In this document: piece by piece, positions 37,372-45,164 of the stretch
Layout: each line of letters begins with the position of its first letter
How positions within the stretch are numbered: position 1 is the first letter of the stretch
From: Flavobacterium silvisoli
Lineage (GTDB): Bacteria > Bacteroidota > Bacteroidia > Flavobacteriales > Flavobacteriaceae
Assembly (NCBI RefSeq): GCF_004329815.1
Contig: NZ_SJPE01000008.1
Location: 337 to 64,336, forward strand
DNA: 64,000 nucleotides
Direction of reading: 5' to 3'
Program-made: the position numbers and the translations under genes
The notes under the pieces: model-generated
The model's input: the letters and a program-made list of their open reading frames with translations, nothing else
Database searches by the model: none
What the model was told of the DNA's origin: nothing

Positions 37372-38526
37372 TTAGTTAATTTCAATAGCCTTTTTAAAGC
37401 CATCATTAAGTTTATTTTCATCATATATTATTAACGGCATATCTGCCTTTGGCATCCAATATCTTCCTAGCTCTACTGCAATTGCAACCGGTATAGCTGG
37501 AAAAACATGTAATTGTGTATTTGAACCATATTTTAACTTAATCTGATCAAACAACTTTCTAATAACAATTGTAAAATCAACCAACTGCTTTTTAGATTTA
37601 AGAAAATCATTAAATGGATTTTGAATTGTCAAAGTATAAATAGAAACATCTTCCCCCAAAACATCAGTAATTCTCTCATTATTTATAGTACCACTTATCG
37701 AAATATTTAAGGCTACTTTAGATTGCTTTTTGTCTAGTATTAATATTTTATAATCCGTTGATAGATCTTCATCATTTAAATTCCATGTCTTTGGGTTCCT
37801 AATTGGTTGATGAACTTCCAAATTTCTAATATCATTTAACAGAGTTCCTAATTTTATTAGTAAGGGCATTGGTGCAAGCGCAAATAATGAAATATGGTTG
37901 ATTGTTGAATTTTGAATTAGTGGTCTTATGTTTTGATTGAAGTTCTCTACAAGTACATCTGTTTCTGTTTCCCAAAATTTACTGTCTTTATCCCTTTGTG
38001 GGCTATTCTCTAAGCCCAAATTAATTGAACGATTTAGCGCTGGATAATTATCCGGTAATAGATATTCTCTAACTGATTCATATGTAATAACAGGAGAATG
38101 TTCTCCGATATTTGCTTTATAGATAACAATGTGACTATCCATATTTGGAGCAATACAAATAACAGTATTAATTCTGTTCTCATGTTTCTTCTTCATTTCA
38201 ATTAGCATAGATGCTGGATAATTAACTTCTCCAAGATTTCTTTCATCAACTCTACGGTGACACTCGTCACATAACAACATTAAATTGTTAATATCTGTTT
38301 CCAATCTTGGAGATAATACGGCATCGTATCTCTCACTACCTTTCGCATAACCATAAATATGCGCTATGTAAGCAGAATTACTATCTGTCTTCGTGATTTT
38401 ATCAACATTTAAAACCTTATTACAATTTTGAAATTGACACATTCCTGCGGCTTTACTCCAAAGAATATTTTTTGTCTTTTGATTTATTGGAGGTCTCTTT
38501 TTTTCTTCTGATTTCTTTTTTTGCAT
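37372..38526 (-). CDS. cap5: CBASS effector Cap5: HNH endonuclease fused to SAVED domain
   Basis: A 384-residue protein. The N-terminal HNH nuclease (residues about 15-100) shows Cys30 and Cys35 (CQFQNC), His56 in AHIYGY, an Asn at 80/81 and Cys86/Cys89 with His90 in NLMLLCDECHRR. The C-terminal region (about 150-384) has the SAVED pattern: NHISLFALAPMPLLIKLGTLL, YKILILDKKQ and LHVFPAIPVAIAVELGRYWMPKADMPL. On binding the cyclic nucleotide, Cap5 degrades DNA and kills the infected cell. It lies 12 bases upstream of the CD-NTase gene. An intrinsic terminator sits 25 bases before its start. Confidence 0.9.
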   Translation of the reverse strand: MQKKKSEEKKRPPINQKTKNILWSKAAGMCQFQNCNKVLNVDKITKTDSNSAYIAHIYGYAKGSERYDAVLSPRLETDINNLMLLCDECHRRVDERNLGEVNYPASMLIEMKKKHENRINTVICIAPNMDSHIVIYKANIGEHSPVITYESVREYLLPDNYPALNRSINLGLENSPQRDKDSKFWETETDVLVENFNQNIRPLIQNSTINHISLFALAPMPLLIKLGTLLNDIRNLEVHQPIRNPKTWNLNDEDLSTDYKILILDKKQSKVALNISISGTINNERITDVLGEDVSIYTLTIQNPFNDFLKSKKQLVDFTIVIRKLFDQIKLKYGSNTQLHVFPAIPVAIAVELGRYWMPKADMPLIIYDENKLNDGFKKAIEIN

Positions 38527-38550
38527 GTAAACTATTTTTAAAATTTAAAT

Positions 38551-38578
38551 AAAACTGCCCAAAAAATAGGGCAGTTTT
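38551..38578. terminator. Terminator between the DUF2188 gene and the CBASS effector
   Basis: A perfect 10-base stem, AAAACTGCCC/GGGCAGTTTT, with loop AAAAAATA and A/T-rich flanks. It lies in the 59-base gap between two same-strand genes. Transcripts from the DUF2188 promoter would mostly stop here, so cap5 must depend on readthrough or its own promoter in the remaining 24 bases. Confidence 0.75.
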
Positions 38579-38585
38579 ATTCTCA

Positions 38586-38807
38586 CTATCCTTTTGGTGG
38601 ATAATTGTCTTTACCGTAGCTATCCTTTTGTCTGAATTTACCATCCATTCCTTGGATAGTTAATTCAGTACCTTGATTTTTTGCAATGGTCTTTCCAACA
38701 TTAATAGCTTCCTTTTGAGTTGAAGTTACTCTAGTTGCTTTTTCATTGCCTGCACCTTTGACAGCCCATCCATTAGGATGCTTTACTACAAATTGATTCT
38801 TTCCCAT
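38586..38807 (-). CDS. DUF2188 protein upstream of CBASS
   Basis: The frame is open from 38942, but the homologous part starts at the ATG at 38807 (MGKNQFVVKHPNGWAVKGAG), giving 73 residues. It matches DUF2188: KNQFVVKHPNGWAVKG, then ATRVTSTQKEAINVGKTIAKNQGTEL and a basic GMDGKFRQKDSYGKD tail. Small DUF2188 proteins are found in many mobile regions and have no assigned role. It is the first gene of the leftward run that leads into cap5. Confidence 0.8.
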   Translation of the reverse strand: MGKNQFVVKHPNGWAVKGAGNEKATRVTSTQKEAINVGKTIAKNQGTELTIQGMDGKFRQKDSYGKDNYPPKG

Positions 38808-38976
38808 TATTTTTTGATTTTGGGATTTGCGCTCAAGTTTATACCGGTATTGAGCTACAAGACCGAGAAGAAAAGTCGATAAAAAATTTGGAAGACTAAA
38901 AAAATAGAATATTTTTGAGGCTCCAAATAAAAACCCCTCCATTCTTACTATTGGAGTTGTTTTTAGGAATTCAATA

Positions 38977-39018
38977 AAAGAGTCTCCGGATTGGCGTTTG
39001 GTGGACTCTTTTTTTATT
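38977..39018. terminator. Terminator-like hairpin upstream of the DUF2188 gene
   Basis: AAAGAGTC/GACTCTTT with a 19-base loop and a T run on the plus strand (T-rich also on minus). It may have ended the decayed gene at 39469-39840. Confidence 0.5.
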
Positions 39019-39468
39019 TAGTAAAAATTATGCCAGAAATACTTGTTAAACAAATCTTAAAAAAACCGTCATATTGTCAGTTTTTTTTAAGACAGAATAT
39101 TCAATTAGATTCACGATTTAACTGACATCCAAATATTTGTCATACTTTTACTTTACAAAGTTTATCATTCTAAACGGAAAATAAAAGTCAAACTTGTTCA
39201 CAAACAGCACTAGTTTTTAACAAATCATGTGATTTTGCAGTAATTTTAAATATTTCATAAACACCTCATTAACAGCGATGTATGTGAACTTATTTTTTTG
39301 AACCACGCTAAAACAAAGGAAGTTAAGAATTTACTTAATAGAAAATTTTAACATTTAATCCCTTCTAAAAATAAGAAACTTGAAACTAGTGAATTAATCA
39401 AAAAATAGATTATTCTAAACACCAGGGAACGGCAAATGTTTTTTGAAATTTTAGAAGGTTCGACTCTA
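39019..39468. other. Gene-free AT-rich stretch
   Basis: About 450 bases without a credible gene. A 31-codon frame at 39031 (MPEILVKQIL) has no support. Short inverted words tgtcag/ctgaca occur near 39073-39124. No IS ends or att-like duplications are recognised. Confidence 0.6.
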
Positions 39469-39840
39469 TTAACTCTCAGTTATGTAATCATAAATATTAT
39501 CCTCAACCGGAGTGTTCATGGAGAATACAACCTTCACTACTGATACTGGCTTTCCATTATCATCGTTAAGGGTAGTTTGTAGAAAGGAGTCATCTGAGAA
39601 GCGATTAGTAGCTTGGTATTGTGCACTTTGATTGTTATTTAAATGATCTAATTACTTTTGAAGAGGTACTTTATTAATGAATTTTCATTTTGACAAAGGA
39701 GAAATATCATTAGTGTTGTTAATAGCTGAATAATTTACATGATTCAACTGTTCAAATCTTGTTTTACTATAGTATCTCAGAATTCAATATCATCCAACCT
39801 GACTGTTTTAGGAAACGGTAACTTTTCTATTCATTTAGAT
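39469..39840 (-). pseudogene. Decayed C-terminal remnant of an unknown gene
   Basis: Reading leftward, a protein-like frame can be followed from about 39840 with one frameshift (after VRLDDIEF, near 39782) and two in-frame stops, at about 39686 and 39657. Between them are convincing segments: YYSKTRFEQLNHVNYSA, QYQATNRFSDDSFLQ and NDDNGKPVSVVKVVFSMN. It ends TPVEDNIYDYITES and a natural stop at 39469. The family is not recognised. Its 5' part is missing and the NUDIX gene begins 60 bases beyond, which suggests deletion by insertion of the defence genes. Confidence 0.6.
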
Positions 39841-39899
39841 TTTTTGTTTAATTGTTAATCAGAGTTATTATTGTTATGTTTATAAAAAAAATCAAGCTA

Positions 39900-40286
39900 A
39901 TGATAAATGTTGCTTGTGCAATAGTTCTATTTGATGATAAAGTGTTGGTTGCTCAAAGAAGTGAGCAAATGAAATTACCTTTAAAATGGGAATTTCCAGG
40001 AGGAAAATTAGAGCGAAATGAGAGTGAAACTGATTGCATTAAAAGAGAAATAAAAGAAGAGTTAAACATTGAAATAGATGTTTTGAAAAGGATTTCAAAT
40101 AGTATCTATAATTATGGTTCGTTTGAGATTAATTTGATTCCATTTGTCGCAAATTATATTTCTGGAGAGATAAAATTATCCGAGCATAAAGACTATAGAC
40201 TACTCTACAAATCAGAATTGATGACGTTAGATTGGGCAGAAGCTGATATCCCAATTGTTGAGGAATTTTTAAAACTTGAATTATGA
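39900..40286 (+). CDS. NUDIX hydrolase (MutT-like) coupled to a PLD-helicase
   Basis: The start at 39900 (MINVACAIVLFDDKVLVAQR) fits MutT-type proteins; an ATG at 39876 is possible. 128 residues. A complete Nudix box GGKLERNESETDCIKREIKEEL (residues about 33-54) has the REUXEE core with metal-binding glutamates intact. MutT-like enzymes hydrolyse nucleoside triphosphates such as 8-oxo-dGTP. The stop TGA overlaps the ATG of the helicase gene (ATGA, 4 bases), showing translational coupling and a probable joint function rather than general housekeeping. Confidence 0.85.
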   Translation: MINVACAIVLFDDKVLVAQRSEQMKLPLKWEFPGGKLERNESETDCIKREIKEELNIEIDVLKRISNSIYNYGSFEINLIPFVANYISGEIKLSEHKDYRLLYKSELMTLDWAEADIPIVEEFLKLEL

Positions 40287-43200
40287 ATCAAGGAATCTAT
40301 GAAGAATTAGTAACTAAACTAATCAATTTAAAAATAAACGAGCTTGAAAAAGAAAATTTTCAAGTAAAGAAATCCTCAATAGATAAATCTGAAGCAGCAC
40401 ATCTCCTATCTCAACATATTGGAAAAACGATTAAATATGCTTTGACTTTGATTAAAGGTGAAGATCTTTTAGAAAAACAAATAGATATCGCAAACAAGAT
40501 TATTTTATTTCTAAAAGAAGAATTGAATAATGAAGAGTTTGAAGATGATTTAATAGAGACCGAAGGAAAGATTTTAAAAGCTGTCTTCAGTAAAGTAGAT
40601 AGTCATTTTACTAATTTGGACATACATCTCAAAGAAATTACACCTTACACTAGATTAATTCATAGTGAACTTTTTACCGGTGGAAATTCAGGGACTACAC
40701 TTGAAAGCGAATTGAGAAAAGAGATTTTATCCTCAGATAGGATTGATTTGTTAGTTTCTTTCATTAAATGGAAAGGGATTAGAATTCTTGAAAAAGAACT
40801 CCAAGAATTCACAAGTAGGGGTGGAAAATTACGAGTTATAACAACTACTTACATTGGTGCTACAGATGCAAAGGCAATTGAGTTTTTATCCTCTTTGCAA
40901 AACACCGAAGTGAAAGTGTCTTATAATACTGGAAATGAAAGACTACATGCAAAAGCATATTTATTTCAAAGAAATACTGGTTTTCATACTGCTTACATAG
41001 GTTCTTCAAATTTTTCTCGTTCAGCCCTGACAGATGGTTTAGAATGGAATTTGAAAATAACAACAAAAGAAGTTGGACATATTATTGACAAGTTCAAAAA
41101 AACTTTTGAAGCCTATTGGCAAAATCAGGAATTTGAATCATATGATAAAAATTTTCATTCTGAAAAATTAATTGCGGCTTTGAAGCAAGGAAAGTTATCG
41201 AAGGAATACACATTTACAACTGCAAACTTTGACATTAAACCCTTTCATTATCAAAAAGAAATACTAGAAAAACTTGAAGTTGAAAGAACTGTTCATGATA
41301 GGAATAAAAATCTTTTGGTTGCAGCCACAGGAACTGGTAAAACAGTAATTTCAGCTTTTGATTACAAAAACTTCAAAAATAAAAGTAGCTCATCAAAATT
41401 ACTTTTTGTAGCTCATAGGAAAGAGATATTGCAACAAGCCAGAGCAACTTTTCAGGGTGTTTTAAGAGATAACAATTTTGGAGATTTATGGGTTGATGGT
41501 CTTGAGCCTGCCAATAATGAATATGTTTTTGCATCTGTTTATACACTAAACAATAGGTTAAGGGATTTAAAGTTGTCTGCCGAATATTATGATTTTATAA
41601 TTGTAGATGAAGTACATCACATCGCAGCAAATAGTTATAGACCTATATTAAATTATTTCAAACCAAAAGTTCTTTTAGGGCTGACCGCAACACCTGAGAG
41701 AATGGATAATGCAGATATTTTAGAAGATTTTTGCAACAGAATTGCTGCTGAAATTAGACTGCCAGAAGCTTTAAATCAAAAACTACTTTGTCCTTTCCAA
41801 TATTTTGGCATCACAGATAGTATTGATCTAACAAATGTAAAATGGGAAAAAGGCAAGTATGTTGTGAGTGAACTGTCTAGTTTGTATACTAAAAACAATG
41901 TTAGAGTTGGTGAAATAATAGGTAATCTCGAAAAATATACAAACGATATTAATGATGTTCGAGCAATTGGATTTTGTGCAACTGTTGAACATGCTATTTT
42001 CATGACTGAGAAGTTCAATTTAGCGGGTTTGAGAGCTGAATGCTTGACAAGTAAAAACGCTAATGAGAGGGATAAAATAAGAGAACAATTCAAGAAAAAA
42101 GAATTTAATTATTTGTTTGTAGTTGACATCTTCAACGAAGGTGTGGATATACCAGAAATTGATACGGTTTTGTTTTTAAGACCAACAGAAAGCTTAACTG
42201 TTTTTCTCCAGCAATTAGGTAGAGGCTTGCGTTTAGCAGAAGGGAAAGATTGTTTAACTGTGTTAGATTTTGTTGGTAATTCAAGACCCGAATATGATTT
42301 TGAAAGTAAGTTTAGAGCATTGATTGGGAAAACTACGACTTCAGTTCAAAAAGAGATTGAGGATGATTTTCCACATTTACCATTAGGCTGTTCAATTGTA
42401 TTGGAAAAGAAAACAAAAGAAACTATTCTTAATAATATCAAAAAGGCAACATCATTAAATGTTAATCAATTAATTACAAAAATTAGAAATTTTCAGTATC
42501 AAACCACATTGCCGCTGACTTTGATGAATTTTATGGAATTAAATCACATTTCGATAGAAACAATTTATTCCAAAAAAGAATCTTGGTCAAGATTATGTCA
42601 AAAAGCAGGAGTACTTGATGATTTTGAAACAACGAATGAAAAACAAATATATTCCGCTATCAGTAATAAATGGCTTTCAACCAATTCAACGAGCTATTTT
42701 AATTTTATTCTAAAGATTGCTAAGCAAGATTTCAAAATTAGAATAAGTGATTTTGATGAAAACCAAAAATTGATGTTGTTAATGCTTCACTATGATGTTT
42801 GGCAAAATGCAGGAGGATTTGAATCCTTAGAGAAAAGCATAAATGAGATTGGTAAAAACAAAGTTCTTGTGAACGAGATTATAGAGGTTTTGGAACTATT
42901 AATTGATAGAGTTGATTTTAAAGAAATTGACATTCAATTACCGTACAATCAACCATTAAAGTTACATGCTCGATATACAAGAGATCAAATTCTTGTTGCT
43001 TTTGGTTTAAGTACTTTTGAAAAAAAATCATCAAACAGAGAGGGAGCGGCCGAAAACAAATTGTTGAACACCGAAATACTTTTCATAAATCTTGTAAAAT
43101 CAGAAGAGAACTTTTCGCCTACGACCATGTATGACGATTATGCTATCAGTGAAACATTATTTCATTGGCAATCTCATAATGCTTATGGTCCAGATACGGA

Positions 43201-43426
43201 AAAAGGCAAATCATACATTAAGCATTTGGAAAAAAATAAAAAGATTTTGCTCTTTGTCAGAGAAAAAGCTAATGACGAAAAAGGAAATACACTCGGTTAT
43301 GTCTTTATTGGTGAAGGAATTTTTCAAGAAGCCGAAGGCTCAAAACCTATGAATGTGAAATGGGAATTAAAAGAACCTATGCCGGAATACTTATGGAAAG
43401 CTTCAGCTAAGATGTCGGTTGGATAA
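40283..43426 (+). CDS. Large SF2 helicase with N-terminal PLD nuclease domain and DUF3427
   Basis: 1047 residues. About 1-115 is a helical region. About 125-285 is a phospholipase-D-type nuclease domain with one HxK motif (ERLHAKAYLF, His222/Lys224) and the downstream YIGSSNFSRSA. About 320-680 is a DEAD/DEAH helicase: Walker A AATGTGKT at 347-354, DEVH at 442-445, TAT at 468-470 and motif VI QQLGRGLRLAEG. The remaining 350 residues match DUF3427. Such proteins resemble restriction-type translocases and probably bind, track and cut DNA. The 4-base overlap with NUDIX and closeness to CBASS point to defence. The gene is visibly more AT-rich than the core genes. Confidence 0.88.
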   Translation: MNQGIYEELVTKLINLKINELEKENFQVKKSSIDKSEAAHLLSQHIGKTIKYALTLIKGEDLLEKQIDIANKIILFLKEELNNEEFEDDLIETEGKILKAVFSKVDSHFTNLDIHLKEITPYTRLIHSELFTGGNSGTTLESELRKEILSSDRIDLLVSFIKWKGIRILEKELQEFTSRGGKLRVITTTYIGATDAKAIEFLSSLQNTEVKVSYNTGNERLHAKAYLFQRNTGFHTAYIGSSNFSRSALTDGLEWNLKITTKEVGHIIDKFKKTFEAYWQNQEFESYDKNFHSEKLIAALKQGKLSKEYTFTTANFDIKPFHYQKEILEKLEVERTVHDRNKNLLVAATGTGKTVISAFDYKNFKNKSSSSKLLFVAHRKEILQQARATFQGVLRDNNFGDLWVDGLEPANNEYVFASVYTLNNRLRDLKLSAEYYDFIIVDEVHHIAANSYRPILNYFKPKVLLGLTATPERMDNADILEDFCNRIAAEIRLPEALNQKLLCPFQYFGITDSIDLTNVKWEKGKYVVSELSSLYTKNNVRVGEIIGNLEKYTNDINDVRAIGFCATVEHAIFMTEKFNLAGLRAECLTSKNANERDKIREQFKKKEFNYLFVVDIFNEGVDIPEIDTVLFLRPTESLTVFLQQLGRGLRLAEGKDCLTVLDFVGNSRPEYDFESKFRALIGKTTTSVQKEIEDDFPHLPLGCSIVLEKKTKETILNNIKKATSLNVNQLITKIRNFQYQTTLPLTLMNFMELNHISIETIYSKKESWSRLCQKAGVLDDFETTNEKQIYSAISNKWLSTNSTSYFNFILKIAKQDFKIRISDFDENQKLMLLMLHYDVWQNAGGFESLEKSINEIGKNKVLVNEIIEVLELLIDRVDFKEIDIQLPYNQPLKLHARYTRDQILVAFGLSTFEKKSSNREGAAENKLLNTEILFINLVKSEENFSPTTMYDDYAISETLFHWQSHNAYGPDTEKGKSYIKHLEKNKKILLFVREKANDEKGNTLGYVFIGEGIFQEAEGSKPMNVKWELKEPMPEYLWKASAKMSVG

Positions 43427-43442
43427 ATAGTTAAGGGTAACT

Positions 43443-43685
43443 TTACTCAGGATAAGTTTGATTAAAATAATTTTTAGAAGCTTTTTCAAATAATTCCATA
43501 TCTATCTTTAGCAGTTCTTCTTTTATATTCCATCCTTCAATATATCTTTCATCTTCTTCGCTGATTTCTTCGCCGTTAAGTTTTCGACTCAAGATATCAC
43601 TAAGTAGCACCTCATCACAACTGTAATAGAGGGGATAATATTTCTCGATGAAATTCCAATATTCAAGTTCTGAGTTATTTTTCAT
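43443..43685 (-). CDS. Small acidic protein of unknown function
   Basis: An 80-residue soluble protein (MKNNSELEYWNFIEKYYPLYYS) rich in Glu, Tyr and Leu, probably all helical, ending NYFNQTYPE. No family recognised. It is convergent with the PLD-helicase gene (16-base gap). It could be part of that unit or an independent immunity-like gene. Confidence 0.45.
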   Translation of the reverse strand: MKNNSELEYWNFIEKYYPLYYSCDEVLLSDILSRKLNGEEISEEDERYIEGWNIKEELLKIDMELFEKASKNYFNQTYPE

Positions 43686-43794
43686 AGGTGCTGTTTTATG
43701 GTAAAACTAGATTCGTTTTTGCAATTGACCCGCCTACAATTGTATGCAAAACCTATTAATGTTTGCATAATTTATGAACAATGATGTATGTCCT

Positions 43795-43895
43795 TTCAAT
43801 CCTTCGGTTTTTGGAACCTTTGACCCTTCCCTTCGACCCTTCGACCCTTCGACAAGCTCAGGGTAAACTTAGCTCAGGGTAAACTTAACTCAGGG
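43795..43895. repeat. REP-like CTTCGACAAGCTCAGGG tract
   Basis: Three copies of cttcgaccc lead into cccttcgacaagctcaggg, a palindrome common in many bacteria, then two copies of gtaaacttagctcaggg-like units. It is the sibling of the tract at 33663. Confidence 0.8.
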
Positions 43896-43960
43896 ATGGT
43901 ACGATTAGAACATTTAGGCACGGAAGGTCAAAACAGACAGAAGATTGGAAGTATGGGGAT

Positions 43961-44098
43961 GAGCTTCTCGATACATTCGCCAGAGGCGAATACTCGAAGT
44001 GACGAGTAAGTTTTTCGATGCATCTGCCTGAAGCGGATACCCGAAGTGACAGGAAGGCTTCTCGACACATCCGCCTCTGGCGGATACTCGAAGTGACA
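43961..44098. repeat. Three tandem palindromic repeats of about 47 bases
   Basis: Each unit runs gcttctcgatacattcgcc, then a mirrored ggcgaatactcgaagtgac. The three copies differ by point changes, some of which are compensated within the palindrome (attcgcc/ggcgaat, atccgcc/ggcggat). They can form hairpins. Gene-free. Confidence 0.8.
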
Positions 44099-44157
44099 GC
44101 TGATAACGCTGTTAAAAACGAGTTGTTTTGCTTATCTTTATACAAAAGAAACCAACC

Positions 44158-44373
44158 ATGAAAAAAGAATACTGGGACGTATCAAACGAACAGGTCATCG
44201 AAAAAACCGGAAAGGACATCAACCATTGGATCAAAGTACTGACCGACTTTGAGGCGCAAAACAAAAAATCAAACGAAGTGGTGGCGCATTTGCAAAACGA
44301 GCACCAAGTGCCGCGCTATTGGGCAAGAACCCTGACCACCCTATTCCTGAAATCAGACGGAAGGGCTCTATAA
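44158..44373 (+). CDS. DUF4287 protein
   Basis: The ATG at 44158 (MKKEYWDVSNEQVIEKTGKD) fits the family start; 71 residues. The sequence matches the short DUF4287 form: VIEKTGKDINHWIKVLTDF, then HLQNEHQVPRYWARTLTTLFL. It is predicted to be all-helical and its function is unknown. The stop overlaps the stop of the convergent GreA-like gene by 6 bases. Confidence 0.8.
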   Translation: MKKEYWDVSNEQVIEKTGKDINHWIKVLTDFEAQNKKSNEVVAHLQNEHQVPRYWARTLTTLFLKSDGRAL

Positions 44374-44811
44374 AACCGATTCAATCACATACGTTTTGCC
44401 ATTCAGTTCAAACGTATGCCCCACACCATTGCCCATCAGCAAGCTCCCTAAAGGCGACTGAGGCGAAAGTGCAAAAACAGTCTTATCCTCTACCGTCAGC
44501 TTTGGCAAAGCCGTACTGATGAAAAGCAGCAGCCCGTTAGCCTGTACCAAACTCCCCAAAGCCACCAAACGGTGCTCAGCCGAGGCATCAATCTTATCTA
44601 AAATACTTTTTTGCTCCAAAATTTCCCTGAGCTTGTGGTTGAGCTTTTCCTGCTCGAGATGCATCATCGAAAGTGCCGTTTCATGCTTATCGCCCGCCGA
44701 ACCTTTAGCATCGTTTTGAGCATCAACCGTCAAGCCCGAAATCATGTCCTGAAAGACATCAATGCGGTCCTGCAGCAGTTGTTTGTAGCGGAGAAGAATG
44801 AGGTGTTTCAT
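44368..44811 (-). CDS. GreA/GreB-like transcript cleavage factor family protein
   Basis: A 147-residue protein with an N-terminal coiled coil (about residues 1-75, with HETALSMMHLEQEKLNHKLREIL) and a C-terminal FKBP-like domain ending SPLGSLLMGNGVGHTFELNGKTYVIESVL. This is the GreA/GreB fold, although the acidic tip is not typical, so it may bind RNA polymerase without cleavage activity. Such short relatives are often misannotated as 3-oxoacyl-ACP synthase. Hairpin repeats begin 2 bases upstream of its start. Confidence 0.75.
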   Translation of the reverse strand: MKHLILLRYKQLLQDRIDVFQDMISGLTVDAQNDAKGSAGDKHETALSMMHLEQEKLNHKLREILEQKSILDKIDASAEHRLVALGSLVQANGLLLFISTALPKLTVEDKTVFALSPQSPLGSLLMGNGVGHTFELNGKTYVIESVL

Positions 44812-44812
44812 A

Positions 44813-45163
44813 AAAAAGACGGATAGATGATAGACGGATAGATGATAGACTGAAATGTATAAAAAAACTAAATTAGTCTATTATCTATTATCTCTTTGTC
44901 TATTATCTTAAAAAAGACGGATAGATGATAGACTGAAATGTATAAAAAAACTAAATTAGTCTATTATCTATTATCTCTTTGTCTATTATCTTTAAAAAAA
45001 AGACGGATAGATGATAGACGGAAATGTAGAAAAGACAACTTTTGTCTATTATCTATTATCTCTTTGTCTATTATCTTTAAAAAAAAGACGGATAGATGAT
45101 AGACGGAAATGTAGAAAAAACAACTTTTGTCTATCATCTATTATCTCTTTGTCTATTATCTAA
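44813..45163. repeat. Four tandem GATAGAC hairpin units
   Basis: Four units of about 84 bases (the first about 100 because of an extra gatagacggatagat). Each has a left arm agacggatagatgatagac, an A-rich centre and a right arm gtctattatctattatctc followed by tttgtctattatct. The arms are reverse complements and each unit can fold. They fill the whole gap between the receptor gene stop (45165) and the GreA-like gene start. Confidence 0.9.
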
Positions 45164-45164
45164 A

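Noticed and set aside
38808..38942. 45-codon N-terminal extension of the DUF2188 protein
   Set aside because: The text before MGKNQ is hydrophobic and basic without resemblance to the family, and the ATG at 38807 fits the family start.
44813..45163. Tandem array resembling CRISPR
   Set aside because: Units of about 84 bases follow each other without unique spacers, and the arms form hairpins; no cas genes are near.
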